The position numbers were made by a program, and so were the translations under genes. From contig CAJNDS010002179.1 of NCBI GenBank assembly GCA_905221605.1, positions 412,001-476,000 on the forward strand: a DNA stretch of 64,000 nt. Direction: 5' to 3'. Below are positions 51,601 to 60,455 of the stretch, piece after piece. How positions within the stretch are numbered: position 1 is the first letter of the stretch; every line of letters starts with the position of its first letter. This DNA is from Symbiodinium natans (taxonomy: Eukaryota > Sar > Dinophyceae > Suessiales > Symbiodiniaceae). The notes beneath the pieces are model-generated. The model saw nothing but the letters and a program-made list of their open reading frames with translations, ran no database searches and was not told the origin of the DNA.

Positions 51601-51701
51601 ACCCTACACCCTAAACCTTGCCTCTGGTGCCAGACTTCTGCTTTGCTCCGCCTTCCATGCCCCACTTGGAGGCACTGCAGCTGCCACCTCCTTCCCTGCA
51701 C
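48640..51701 (-). CDS. Nine-exon membrane protein gene
   Basis: Exons, 5' to 3' on the minus strand: about 51701-51622, 51552-51505, 51213-51145, 51050-50986, 50886-49960, 49710-49634, 49327-49225, 49038-48911, 48825-48640 (TAG-type end at the last exon). Early exons give AVPPSGAWKAEQSRSLAPE, AESDPSFMALPSVSSQ, ERDAEVFNDLEMGIEVLCGG and ETGRSSTREGPNRS. The large exon has at least four hydrophobic segments (VYVAIPTSLLLVALLVCAAI; ALISAIAVILC; AYILVCWSSTALGLVVM; MMIIWPGVCCCIIGMYMC) and then a soluble part with RVCICSWPGKYETAFEKLV and HGDCWCTPLYGGRKTW. Later exons continue GCMWWTLWTANIERAIRSGA, VYFWKNRRGLGKARSFVTVG, YFSTPSFREALAAGLNGLSK and KAEVAWLERKGYNFTELEV. Introns are telomeric tracts and D, H, K and L elements, several with direct repeats at their edges. 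Family unknown. The gene may extend further 5', or translation may start at the ATG at 50883. Confidence 0.65.
49327..49620. mobile_element. Family H, three tandem copies
   Basis: Three repeats with TTAGAAATTGGGGTC-like starts, CTATAATTCCTATTAGGGTT-like centres and TGAACCCCTAAGCCCTTTTA-like ends, followed by CCCTAAA units. They fill one intron of the membrane protein gene. Confidence 0.75.
49701..49971. repeat. 21-nt direct repeats bounding an intron
   Basis: CCAGGTCTTCCTGCCACCAT+A at 49701-49721 and the same with one change at 49951-49971, exactly 250 bp apart. Both encode YGGRKTW on the minus strand. Between them lie TTTAGGG tracts and a D element (49851-49953) with a truncated right end. 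Confidence 0.9.
49851..49953. mobile_element. Family D element, copy D4, right end truncated
   Basis: TACTTGGAGGTTCATTAGGC at the left; the right end stops at TATAACTACCCA, 14 bases short of the family end, at the exon boundary. Confidence 0.8.
49960..50886 (-). CDS. Main membrane-spanning exon
   Basis: ATG at 50883 preceded by CTCAG|GTC. About 305 codons before the intron. The first 80 residues are Arg/Glu-rich (KQRMQKERRDALLENSHRRR), then four or five hydrophobic helices over residues 78-210, then a soluble tail with Cys-Trp-Cys in HGDCWCTPLYGG. The frame runs on a little into the intron (VVISRAICM), which should be dropped. Plus-strand frames at 50026-50388 and 50565-50890 are shadows. 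Confidence 0.7.
50890..51143. mobile_element. Two family K elements flanking a small exon
   Basis: GAGGTTCCCTTTTTTCCTAG to CCTAAAACACAACC (about 50890-50985) and AACCCAAGGAAATAAAAGTT to GTTGGGCTTTGAACCAG (about 51055-51143). They flank the small exon 51050-50986. Confidence 0.6.
51283..51400. mobile_element. Family D introner-like element, copy D5
   Basis: TACTTGTAGGTTCATGGGCA at the left, ACCCATGAACCTCCAAGTA at the right, both ends present. Lies in the intron after exon two of the membrane protein gene. Confidence 0.85.
51418..51486. repeat. CCCTAAA array in an intron
   Basis: About nine perfect units next to D5. Confidence 0.95.
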
Positions 51702-52378
51702 GTATGCGGGGTTAAGGTTTGAGGGTTCTAGGGTTTACGGTTTTTAGGGTTTTAGAGTCTAGGAATCTTTGCCTTTTATTTTTGCCACCCGCCTAGCTGC
51801 CACTCAGGCCACATTGCAGAGACTCAGTCCACAAATGTCCGATTTTTGTTGCCAGGGTTTGGGGGTTGTACCCTGGCAGCGGCATCCTCCTAGTCGGGTT
51901 TAGGGTTTAGGGCTCGGTTGGCGGCCCCTGTCTTCAGGCCAGCTGCCACAGTACCGGGAGTCAGCTTTGACGTCTCTGTTTTGCTCACCTCCTGAACCCT
52001 GTGCACAATAGCTCCAAGAGGGGAGTCAGATCTGGGCTGGGGCTACAGGAGACACGGTTTAGGGTTTAGGGTTTATGGTTTAGGGTTTAGGGTTTAGGTT
52101 TAGCTTAGATTAGTTCAGGTCTGTAGGGTTGGCAATCTAATTACAAGGTTTGCAGAGAACAGGGCTCAGAAAAGAAAGCCATGCCGCCAACCAAGAGTGA
52201 ATCAGGTCAGAAGAAAGAAAGCCTGGAACGTTTGTGCAGGCGTTTGGCAACGACATTCCTCATTATAGCATATAGCCGACGACGCAAGTAGCTACTTCTT
52301 GCGGAGGATTGACTTGCACGATGCCATCAGAACTTCGATTCGTCTTGCATGAGCCGTTTGTCATGGCTCTGGTGCCTT

Positions 52379-52473
52379 CTATACTCCCCTCAGAACCTTA
52401 ATAAAACTCGATTATTTTCAATATCCTCTTGGGTTTTATACGAACAAAAAAACATCTCAACAGAGATATAATC
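52379..52473. mobile_element. Family C introner-like element, copy C5
   Basis: TATACTCCCCTCAGAACCTT at the left, ATATCCTCTTGGGTTTTATA inside, CAACAGAGATATAATCTAG at the right. Confidence 0.7.
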
Positions 52474-52492
52474 TAGGCTCTGGTGCCTTGCG

Positions 52493-53105
52493 TTGCAGGA
52501 AGACTTCGGCTCTCACCGGCTTGCTTCGGCGTCTCTTCCTGGCGTTGCCCAGGCCTGGCAACCTCCGCACATCGCCCGAGGCACCCAGATTCCTCTAGTT
52601 CATTGTTGGGATAATATTAAAAGTTTAACTGTGTATTCCTTATTGGGTTTAAGTACCCTTAAACATGCAAAATGTTACCCAACCATGACAAAGTCCTTCT
52701 CTGGTGCAGCGCACCTCGAAAGCCACATGCGCTCTGGACTTCAAGCACCTGGCTTTGGCCGAAGCACATGGTCATCGGCAGATGGTGCCATGGCCCAGCT
52801 GCCACTAGGCTTAACAATCATCGTAGCGGAGGCACCCTAAACCCTACACCCTAAACCCGCAACCATGGCTGCACAAAAGGAAGGTGCCTTGGAGGACACG
52901 AGCTTTGAGTGGAACGACAAGACGCAACTCGGCAAAGGCCTAAACCCTATAAACCCTAAACCCTAAACCCTCAACCCATCGTGCTGGTCGTGCTTCTCCG
53001 GCATCTGAGAGCTACTGCGGAGACGCTAGTCTATGTTCTCGAGCTCAAGCCTAAAGCGGAGCATGCCACAGCACACTTGCAGCGATCCAGATGCTATGGG
53101 GGGGG
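52493..53105 (+). CDS. Plus-strand multi-exon gene
   Basis: Segments at about 52497-52600 (FGSHRLASASLPGVAQAWQP), 52700-52838 (AHLESHMRSGLQAPGFGRST), 52865-52940 (MAAQKEGALEDTSFEWNDKT, beginning with ATG) and 52979-53105 (IVLVVLLRHLRATAETLVYV then LELKPKAEHATAHLQRS). The last has a short hydrophobic start. Gaps hold CCCTAAA tracts. Exon order and joins are uncertain and the ATG at 52865 may be the true start. Function unknown. Confidence 0.45.
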
Positions 53106-54096
53106 GGGTAGGGTGTTCTAGACACCGGCCCCATCCCCCTTCAAAAAATATTTTTTTCAAAGGCCTAGGCCCTAAACACCAAGAATCATTCAACGTCATT
53201 GTTGCCCTCTTGGGCTCTCTTTCCTAGTTCTGTTGTATGTAGGGTTCAGGATTTGCCTGGTTTAGGGTTAGGGTCTAGGTGCACTTATCTAGAAGGCGTG
53301 TCTGTACCCCGCTGAGCCCCGCTCACAGAAAAGAGCAACGACCGATGCAAAAAAGGCCGGCTGGACGTGAGGCAGCGGGCACTTTGGATTTGTGCAGTCC
53401 TGGTAGAATGGAATCCGGGTTTAGGGTTTAGGGTTTAGGGCTACCCGACTTGGAACTCGAGGGGATCTTTAGCAAGGACTGCGGTTTAAGGCTTTTGCGA
53501 GGTAGCTTGATGGGATTTGGCAGTTACTTATGGGAGTTTGTAGCTTCCAACTAGTGGTCGCAGGATCGGTATCCGCCGCGCGTTGCCATCGTTTTCTCTT
53601 AATAGGAAAGAACAGGTGTTTTAAGCCAGCCGATGCAGTAATATCACCGAGCCTTGACAAACAGGCTCAAGGTCGTGCCACTCACATATGATCACGGACT
53701 AAGCATGGGGAGCCATCAAAAGAGCGCTCGGGAAGGACCCTGACAACCTCGATGAAAACCGGGCCATAGCGTGGGTTGGCACTTGAAACTTCTTAATCTG
53801 CCATGCGCGTGCCATGTAGCTTAACATGCCGAGACGATCATGAAAGCAGGGTAGATAGAAAGGATGAAGTCCTCGGCCGATACATGGGGCGACCCGCACA
53901 AATCAGTGCTAACAAAACCAGTGGCGAAGTGGCAGTTGCAATTCAGAGTGCCAGGTGTTTATGTCCAGCAGCTACCGGTGCAAGTGAAAGTGTGTTCTCG
54001 CATTAGTCAGCGCCCCGTTCCAGCAACATCCGCCGTAGCCGCAAATCGCCGGAAAAGAACACCTCGGCACGAAAGCTACCCTTTGGGCTACCAGAT

Positions 54097-54170
54097 CCTT
54101 AATAGGGATTAGAATAGGGGGTACTAGAATCCTTAGTAAGGAGCTGCTAGCATAAGGGGGAACATCCCAA
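54097..54170. mobile_element. Family A element, copy A7, left end lost
   Basis: TCCTTAATAGGGATTAGAAT and AGCATAAGGGGGAACATCCC; the left terminal repeat is missing. The downstream flank begins AGCTACCCC, similar to AGCTACCCTTTGGGC just upstream. Confidence 0.65.
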
Positions 54171-54195
54171 GCTACCCCTATTAATCACACACTCA

Positions 54196-54330
54196 AAGAT
54201 CGTCGTTTACAGGATGCTGAGCCTTTGGCAGCAGTGGGCGGCCATCCACGCACAACGCCCTGACCAGTGGCCGGCAGAGTGACACGTCCACAGCGAGGCA
54301 AGTGAGGTCAGGTGGATTTGTAGGGGTGGC
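54196..54330 (-). CDS. Exon candidate with GT donor
   Basis: Minus-strand segment ATPTNPPDLTCLAVDVSLCR then RALCVDGRPLLPKAQHP, ending at CCT|GTAAACGACG. Upstream on its strand is a degenerate telomeric tract. Function unknown. Confidence 0.45.
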
Positions 54331-54497
54331 CTCACTACTCCTAAACCCTAACCCCAAAACCCCAAACCCTAAACCCCCCCTACGTAGTATAAGGTATACA
54401 CCCCGAATTCGGAAGCCCCAGAACCCTAAACCCTTTTTGAGCACGGACTGGGAAACTGCCTAAACCCTAAACCCCAAACCCTAAACCCTAAACCCCC

Positions 54498-54590
54498 AGT
54501 TGCCTGCGTTAGCTGTGATACCCCTGTGTGCCAGCCTCCGTCTCCGGATCGTCCTTCAAGCGCCGCCCAAGCTCCCGGCCTTGATTTGTA
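54498..54590 (+). CDS. Exon candidate
   Basis: Plus-strand segment LPALAVIPLCASLRLRIVLQ between telomeric tracts. Weak. Confidence 0.25.
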
Positions 54591-54629
54591 CTTTAGGGTT
54601 TAGGGTTTAGGGTTTACGGTTTAGGGTTT

Positions 54630-54872
54630 ATTGGAGGTTCATGGGTTATAAGCAGGGTCAGAAGTATTGTACTTCTACTTTCAACCCCATGTAGGGCACC
54701 TTCTCACCCTACTTCTAACCTTGGTAGCCCAGTAACCATTTTACAACACGGGCTTCAAGGGCACCTTTTTTGGGTTGGTTACTCTATACTATATAAAATG
54801 CAAACAATAACCAACAAAAAGGGAAAGGGGTACCACAGCGCTAGCAAGTAAGTACCCATGAACCTCCAAGTA
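54630..54872. mobile_element. Family D element interrupted by a family B element
   Basis: Left D end TTGGAGGTTCATGGGTTATA at 54631, right D end GTACCCATGAACCTCCAAGT at 54852-54871. In between, at 54722-54850, a complete B element (TTGGTAGCCCAGTAACC to GGGGTACCACAGCGCTAGCA). Confidence 0.9.
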
Positions 54873-54952
54873 TCCCTAAACCCTAAACCCTAAACCCTAA
54901 ACCCTAAAGTACCCTAAACCCTAAACCCTAAACCCTAAACCCTAAACCCTAC

Positions 54953-55036
54953 ATGACGACTTGCCTTCAAGGATTCTTCTTGCGCCGCAGGGACCTCTGG
55001 GCGACCGGCCCCATTCTTCGAACCTTGGCTGTTGGG
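54953..55036 (+). CDS. Exon candidate
   Basis: Plus-strand segment MTTCLQGFFLRRRDLWATGP then ILRTLAVG, between a CCCTAAA array and element D7. The opposite strand is open too. Confidence 0.3.
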
Positions 55037-55038
55037 CT

Positions 55039-55193
55039 TACTTGGAGGCTCATGGTACTTACTAACCAATTATAACTGGGCTTATAACCCTACTTATAGT
55101 TGGGATAACCCCTATAAGGCTCTTTAGGGGTATTATAAGTAGGGTTGTAAGTACAGTTATAATTGGCTAGTAAGTACCATGAACCTCAAAGTA
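55039..55193. mobile_element. Family D introner-like element, copy D7
   Basis: TACTTGGAGGCTCATGGTAC at the left, GTACCATGAACCTCAAAGTA at the right; perfect inner inverted repeat TTACTAACCAATTATAACTG. It belongs to a subfamily also seen at 13117-13245. Confidence 0.9.
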
Positions 55194-55199
55194 GGGTTA

Positions 55200-56230
55200 A
55201 GGGGTCCGCAGAAGAGGCCTTTATAGGGTCTGCAACAGAGCTGAAGGGCTTTGAGGCTTCAGGCGAAATAGAAACTAGTGCATCCTAAAAAGGGCTACGC
55301 ACTGTAGAGTGGTCCAAGGAAGCAAAATGCAGGGTGTCCCCCCAAAACCGAAGCCTACGTGCCTTAAAGACCCCTAAAACAGCATGGGAACCACCTTTTT
55401 CTTCCTATTCCGCCGTGACTTCGGAAGATCAAGGGCTTGGAGCTATCACAGGGGGCTAATCGGACCATAGGCCTTGATTTTGTTGGGGCTTGCGTTTTTC
55501 CAAAGGGGGGGGGGGTTGGGGCTACGGGCTTACTGACAAGAGGATCCACCCTGCAGATAGAGGGGTCCTGTTTCAATCGCCTAGCAGACTTTCAGGTTGG
55601 CTTTTGGGGCTCAAGTGTCTTAGAGTCTTCGAGCACAACCTCCTGCCCAACGGACGCGTGCGCCCGGGGCCTGTTGAATTGAACCCTAAAACTAACCCCT
55701 AAATCCTATCCCCTGAACCCTAAACCCGAAACCCTAAACCCTAAGCCCTAAGCCCTAAACCCGAGCCTGCTGAATTGAAGCTCAAGTTTTGAAAAGGGAG
55801 GGGAGAGGCCTTGGCGGCGTCTGCAGAACAGCACCCTTCATTACCCTATCCTTCCTGATTATGGGGTCCCTAGGGGTTCTGCCGACAGAGTTTGCTCCGA
55901 GGCCACTGCTTACTGTTGATCTTCTCGAAGAAACGCTTGGCCTGTGATCAACCGGTGAATTCAAGCTCGGGTCACCTACATGAGATGCGAAGCCATGACA
56001 GCGGAATCAGGGCTTTGTCCAACTAAAACCGCGTTTGAGGTTTGAGGTTTGGGGGCTGAAGGCCTCTGTATGTCAAGACCTCGCGAACCTCGAACTACCT
56101 GAGCCCTAAACCTTTGTGCGTGACGAACCCTAAACCCTGAACTCCGAACCCTAACCCTACACCCCCGAAGCACCCACACCCAAAACCCCCAAAACCCTAA
56201 TCCCAGAGCCAAACAGCCCCCCGCGACGTT
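55200..56230. other. Unassigned sequence
   Basis: Telomeric tracts at 55683-55760, a G10 run at 55506-55515, and weak frames on both strands. No gene called. Confidence 0.35.
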
Positions 56231-56303
56231 GTGGCGCCGCAGCTTTGCTCCCGCGGATCTGCCGCCATAGCCGCGCTTCTTGGCATCCTGCTGAACAGCT
56301 CAT
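56224..56303 (+). CDS. Exon candidate, possibly membrane segment
   Basis: Plus-strand segment VVAPQLCSRGSAAIAALLGI then LLNSSW, hydrophobic, ending near a TTTAGGG tract. Low support. Confidence 0.3.
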
Positions 56304-56772
56304 GGGGTTTTGGTGTTTAGGGTTTGGGGTTTAGGGTGTTTTTGGTAGGAAAGCTGCACAAGGGTTCTGTCCCTACTCTATTCCTACATAAGGCTCCCTG
56401 TGTTCCGTAGGGGCCTCCTTAACGTGGCTCTGAGCATGGGCTTGGTCCAGCCAGCCATTGCAACACCACAGCCTGACCTGCTGCTCCCAATGCCAAAGGT
56501 TTAGGGTTTAGGGTTTAGGGTTTAGGGCAAAGACTATAAGCCAGGCCAAAAGCACGTTTCCCCATGTCCAGCCATGATCACAACAAGCGAAAGCCCTCGA
56601 ACCCGCCTGACTCGAAAACAGCTGAGAAGTGGGTGACATACTGCATCAAGTCTTTGGACTCTCCTTCCGCGCCGAAACCCGAAACACCTCACTGCATGCC
56701 CCTGTGCCTATAGCCTATTACTATGACTACGTCTATCTGTTACAAAACCACCCGCCCCCAAGCCTCAGAAAT

Positions 56773-57732
56773 TCAAGCACCAAGCGCGACGGTAGGGGGT
56801 CTGCTTGCAGGCTCAGACCCACGCCAACATTTAAACTGAGTTTGCGCTGTCACAAAGTTTCTGCACGCGGCCAGATCGTCAAGGAACATGTCCAGCCACG
56901 CGAAGAGCGGGTCATCAATGCCATCTTGAGTTTTGTTCGAGACTGCAAAAAACAGCCATCCTCTCTGCTTTGCAAGTTGTTCGGCCTCCTTTTCCGCGAC
57001 CTCTGGATCCGCAATGTCTGCGTGCGTGGCCACCATGCAGACACGTCGACAACACTCGGGCTGTTTTCTTTCTAAAGCTTCAAACATGCGCAAGACCTCA
57101 TTTAAGGTCTCCCGTTTCTGAAGCGAGAAGAACAACATCAGCCCTTCCGCTCCTCTGAAGAATGCATTCGTGATTGTCCTGAATTCTTCCTGCCCGGCAA
57201 TATCCCAGAGGTGCGCTTTGAGCCTATAACCATCCTCCGACTGCAGGCGCAAAACCTTGAAGCCCGCGCCCATTGTCGACATGTAGTCCTGTACGAAGCC
57301 TTCACGGCAGCACGCCCGCACCCACGACGTCTTCCCAACCTCTGCACCGCCTATAAGAAGACACTTCACAAACGTCACCGTTTGAGCCTCTGTGTCGCCA
57401 TCGTCGGACCAGGGAGTGTAGCAGCCAGTAGGCTTTCGGACAAGGTACAGAGAATCCTCCTCAGTGAGGTTCAGTTCTGATAACGTCCTGCTCTGCTGCA
57501 CCACCTCGGTGCCGTGCAGCAACGTGAGTCTGCCGGGTCTTCCAACAGAAAGGGTCTCCAGCACAGACCGCACCGTTCGGCTTCCGGGCAGCTGCTGCTC
57601 GACAGCCACCTCGCCAGCAGGGGTCAGGATCCGCACTGGGACCGGGAAAGTCCTTTGGGCATCTGACTCCACTGGCTCTGCCCGAGCTGCCGGCCTGCCA
57701 TGCCATGACCCCATGATGCCTGAATTGCACAA
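56773..57732 (-). CDS. Ras-like small GTPase with ubiquitin-like N-terminal region, intronless
   Basis: Single open frame of 319 codons. Residues about 28-99 (FPVPVRILTPAGEVAVEQQL ... EEDSLYLVRK) have the spacing of a ubiquitin-like fold. Residues about 121-290 are a Ras/Rab-type G domain: P-loop GGAEVGKTS (128-136), G3 WDIAGQEE (176-183), a degenerate G4 THAD (236-239, family usually NKxD) and a G5-like SNKTQDG (265-271, family usually SAK). There is no C-terminal prenylation Cys motif (ends ALGA), so membrane anchoring by prenyl lipid is unlikely. GTP binding is likely from P-loop and G3; guanine specificity is doubtful because Asn and Lys of G4 are lost. It is the longest uninterrupted coding frame with a recognisable domain in the window and the only such gene without introns, which suggests an mRNA-derived copy, although no spliced-leader relic is visible upstream. 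A (GA)n run lies at 57755-57800. Confidence 0.85.
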   Translation of the reverse strand: MCNSGIMGSWHGRPAARAEPVESDAQRTFPVPVRILTPAGEVAVEQQLPGSRTVRSVLETLSVGRPGRLTLLHGTEVVQQSRTLSELNLTEEDSLYLVRKPTGCYTPWSDDGDTEAQTVTFVKCLLIGGAEVGKTSWVRACCREGFVQDYMSTMGAGFKVLRLQSEDGYRLKAHLWDIAGQEEFRTITNAFFRGAEGLMLFFSLQKRETLNEVLRMFEALERKQPECCRRVCMVATHADIADPEVAEKEAEQLAKQRGWLFFAVSNKTQDGIDDPLFAWLDMFLDDLAACRNFVTAQTQFKCWRGSEPASRPPTVALGA

Positions 57733-57918
57733 TGCCGACCGAGGAAGAGAGCGGAAGAGAGGGAGAGAGAGCGAGGAAGAGAGAGAGAGAGAGCGAGCGA
57801 GAGAGCGATGGAGTGTGATCGTTTACGAGAGCTGACAGTTCAAGGAACGGTGCCTAGCTAACAGTCGGCAACTCAACCAACACTGAGCCCAACCCAACAC
57901 TGAGCGCAACCCAGATTT

Positions 57919-58100
57919 GGGGGGGGGGGGGTGTCCGAAAGCAGGGGTACCCTACTTGGGGGTCCCTTTAAGGGGATTCTATTCTATTTTTTTGGGTACA
58001 AAAAGGGGTAGCCACTTTTTTGGGAAATACCTAACTTGGGTTGCAAGTAGCATTACCTCATTTTCAACCTACTTCTAACTGCCCCATGAACCTCCAAGTA
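57919..58100. mobile_element. G13 run and overlapping I and D element pieces
   Basis: G13 at 57919-57931, then GGGGTACCCTACTTGGGGGT (57944-), a family I-like piece shared with 60376-60455. A D right end, CCCCATGAACCTCCAAGTA, closes at 58100. Confidence 0.55.
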
Positions 58101-58150
58101 TTGGGACTCGAGGTTTGCACTGAAAAAAAAAAGTCCTAGCGCCCCTTCCC

Positions 58151-58260
58151 GAAGAGCCAACACCCCTTAAATGAGGAATAATTATACCCTTAGACCATTT
58201 TAAGGATCCCTATTATCATGTGAGGCATCTTCCTTAATGGGTAGTTAGTGGGCTCTCTGG
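58151..58260. mobile_element. Family F introner-like element, copy F10
   Basis: GAAGAGCCAACACCCCTTAA at the left, GTAGTTAGTGGGCTCTCTGG at the right, AAGGATCCCTATTATCATGT inside. Confidence 0.75.
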
Positions 58261-58272
58261 GTTCCCGAAGGT

Positions 58273-58347
58273 CCCTAAACCCTAAACCCTAAACCCTAAA
58301 CCCTAAACCCTAAACCCTAAACCCTAAACCCTAAACCCTAAACCCGA
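58273..58347. repeat. CCCTAAA array
   Basis: About ten perfect units; a second array of about eleven units lies at 58438-58530. An exon-like segment separates them. Confidence 0.95.
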
Positions 58348-58437
58348 AGGTGAAAAGCCGGCTTCCGTGACTCGGCTCACGCGGTCCTCGAAGAGTTGAA
58401 AGCGGCCCGCGCCTGCAGCAACTTCCAGCTGTGGAAG
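58348..58437 (-). CDS. Exon candidate between two arrays
   Basis: Minus-strand segment LPQLEVAAGAGRFQLFEDRV then SRVTEAGFSPS, with strong coding character. The arrays on both sides are TTTAGGG in the gene's direction. Confidence 0.5.
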
Positions 58438-58531
58438 CCTAAACCCTAAACCCTAAACCCTAAACCCTAAACCCTAAGCCCTAAACCCTAAACCCTAAAC
58501 CCTAAACCCTGAACCCTGAACCCTAAACTCC

Positions 58532-58682
58532 TTGGGATGTTCCCCCCCCCCCCTTCTTCTAACAGTCAGTAAGGATGATGGTGCCCCCTAAGATAATCCC
58601 TAGCAGTGCTTAATGAGGATTGAAGTACCCCCCCTATTCTAATCCCTATTGAGGACTGCTAGTATACCAGGGCACATCCCAA
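58532..58682. mobile_element. Family A element, copy A8, with internal duplication
   Basis: TTGGGATGTTCCCCCCCCCC at the left, AGTATACCAGGGCACATCCC at the right. It has two AGTCAGTAAGG/CAGTGCTTAATGAGGAT blocks, so it is longer than A1. Confidence 0.7.
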
Positions 58683-58744
58683 CTCTAAACTTTAAACTTT
58701 AAACCCTCAAACTTGTCAAACCCTAAGCCCTAAACCCAAGCCCC

Positions 58745-59473
58745 TCAAAGAATGATCCGAGCAGGATCTGAGTACATAGATTGTCCACCAAACACAGCCG
58801 CCGGAAGCTTCCCACGAGGCATCTCTGCAACGGGGCTCGACTTGCGCTCCCACCGCCTACACCGCATGCCTGGGCCGAAATCCCAAACCCCTCTGCGAAT
58901 GCAAGAAATCTGCGGCCGTGGAGTGTAAGCACTGTGTGGCCTGCGTATTCCAGGTTTAGGCTGGGCATCGTTGGGGGAAACCGGCCTTTCTTCTCCTTGC
59001 CGCGGACTGCATAGGTGGTGATCACCTGACCGAAGGGAGGTTATATCTTGGCCAGAGAAAAGGTGTGCTGGGAAGATCTTGTGACAATCCTGTGCTTTTC
59101 CCCAGCAGGGCTTCCAGAGGCCAAAAAACGTATCTGTGCAATTTAAGCACTTGCCGTCTGCACAATAGCTGGGAGCGCAAGAAGAAGCTTCACGAAGCCA
59201 CCGCCTTGTAACCGGCCTGCTGAACTCCTCACTCACACATCCCATTGGGAGCCGCTTCAGCTGACGCTGCCTCGTCGGTGTGCCTATGACAGCATGCCAG
59301 GGCACTCTCTGAGCACGCGTGCGCACGAAGGCAACACTTCGTGCATGTAAAGACCAGCTGCGCTGAGGCAGAAACTGACGATCTAAATCGAATCGCGCGT
59401 TTGCTTCGTGTTGGTGAGGTCTCGTCGGCCCTCTTGTCTTGCTCATCTTGATTTCAGGCTGCAGAGCTCCCAA
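58745..59473 (-). CDS. Hypothetical open frame of 242 codons
   Basis: Uninterrupted minus-strand frame with ATG, rich in Arg and Cys (for example SSCAPSYCADGKCLNCTDTF). No domain recognised; Lys/Arg content and lack of periodicity make it doubtful. It may include real exons, but a shadow is possible. Confidence 0.3.
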   Translation of the reverse strand: MGALQPEIKMSKTRGPTRPHQHEANARFDLDRQFLPQRSWSLHARSVAFVRTRAQRVPWHAVIGTPTRQRQLKRLPMGCVSEEFSRPVTRRWLREASSCAPSYCADGKCLNCTDTFFGLWKPCWGKAQDCHKIFPAHLFSGQDITSLRSGDHHLCSPRQGEERPVSPNDAQPKPGIRRPHSAYTPRPQISCIRRGVWDFGPGMRCRRWERKSSPVAEMPRGKLPAAVFGGQSMYSDPARIIL

Positions 59474-59559
59474 CCTCAGCTTTCCATGTGGTTTTCCCAG
59501 GCGTGCAGGGTCTTAGCCGGAGTCTTCAGAATCAGACGGCTCTTCCTCGTCAAGTCCGA

Positions 59560-60390
59560 AAATGTCACGTATCAGCTGGTGATGCACATACCCATGGCCG
59601 ATCTGCATGTCGTGCCAATAATTCACGGCGATGGTGATGCCTTGTTGAGCCACACCTCAGCTTGTCATTTGGGGGTTTACGATATTAGGGGATATATACC
59701 TTCTTGCGGTCCTTATGACATAAGGGGATTTTACTATTTGGGGGAATATGTTGGGGATCCTCTATTCTCGCCGCCAACCCCCCATTTCTGCTGCAGGCAC
59801 TTTGTGCGAGCTGGCCACAAGTCCTATAGACATCCTAGACCCGGGAGTAACATAGGAACAAAAAAAGGGTACCCTTTTTAATGAAAAGGGGATTATAAGG
59901 GAACCCCAACCCTAAAAAAAAAAGGCCTACTCCCGGTCCTAGCATTAGACTCTCCCGGCCGGAGGGATGCAGTGGCGTGGCTGGGCGAGTCGCAGGAGGG
60001 AGTCGACAAAACCAAAGCTTTGAGTCGGACAGGGAGGAAGAGGGGGGGGGGGGGGGGGCATGGACCCTTTTGGGTTCAGGGTTGAGGGTTGAGGGTTTAG
60101 GGTTTAGGGTTTAGGGTCTGTACATGCTGCCAACACCACGCCCGAGGCACGATGGTACCACATTGCGGGCAAGTACCTGGTTGGAAAGTCGGGCACAGGC
60201 ACAAGGCACAGGGAAGGGACTTGGCATGCTTGCAGTGCGCCCAAGACAGGTCTGTGGTGACATCACTGGCACAACCACACAAGCGCCGGCCGAGCTTCAG
60301 AAGCTCTCCAGGGCCCACTGTGACCTGTCAGGCAGCTTTCACTGGAAGGATCGACCCCAAAATGGGTGTTTTCGAAATAGGGGTACCCTT
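59560..60390 (+). CDS. Plus-strand exons split by J, G and I elements
   Basis: Segment ending about 59667 reads MADLHVVPIIHGDGDALLSH; then element J2; then HFVRAGHKSYR at about 59795-59833 after CTGCTGCAG; then element G2; then DAVAWLGESQEGVDKTKALS at about 59962-60040; then a G17 run and TTTAGGG tract; then a segment around 60300-60365 (LSRAHCDLSGSFHWKD) before a family I element. Four different intron fillers in under 1 kb. Frame continuity across them is plausible but unproven. Function unknown. Confidence 0.45.
59668..59787. mobile_element. Family J introner-like element, copy J2
   Basis: ATTTGGGGGTTTACGATATT at the left, CCGCCAACCCCCCATTT at the right. It shares the left end and the CCTTATGACATAAGGGGAT block with J1. 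Confidence 0.65.
59835..59942. mobile_element. Family G introner-like element, copy G2
   Basis: CTAGACCCGGGAGTAACATA at the left, GGCCTACTCCCGGTCCTAG at the right; interior AGGGTACCCTTTTTAATG and GGGGATTATAAGGGAACCCC as in G1. Confidence 0.75.
60042..60058. repeat. G17 homopolymer
   Basis: Uninterrupted run next to a TTTAGGG tract (60090-60118). Confidence 0.9.
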
Positions 60391-60455
60391 TTTGGGGGGC
60401 CTTTAAGTGGGGTCTACTCTCTTTGGTGCATTACAAAAAGGGGGTAAACCCTTCT
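60376..60455. mobile_element. Family I element
   Basis: GAAATAGGGGTACCCTTTTT at the left, AAAAAGGGGGTAAACCCTTC at the right. Related pieces lie at 57944-58015 and near 46140-46230. Confidence 0.55.

Noticed and set aside
56629-57075. 148-codon plus-strand frame, and others at 57211-57480 and 57464-57835
   Set aside because: Antisense to the GTPase gene and without domain features.
59408-59881. 157-codon plus-strand frame as a single exon
   Set aside because: Its second half reads through element J2, so only short parts are likely coding.
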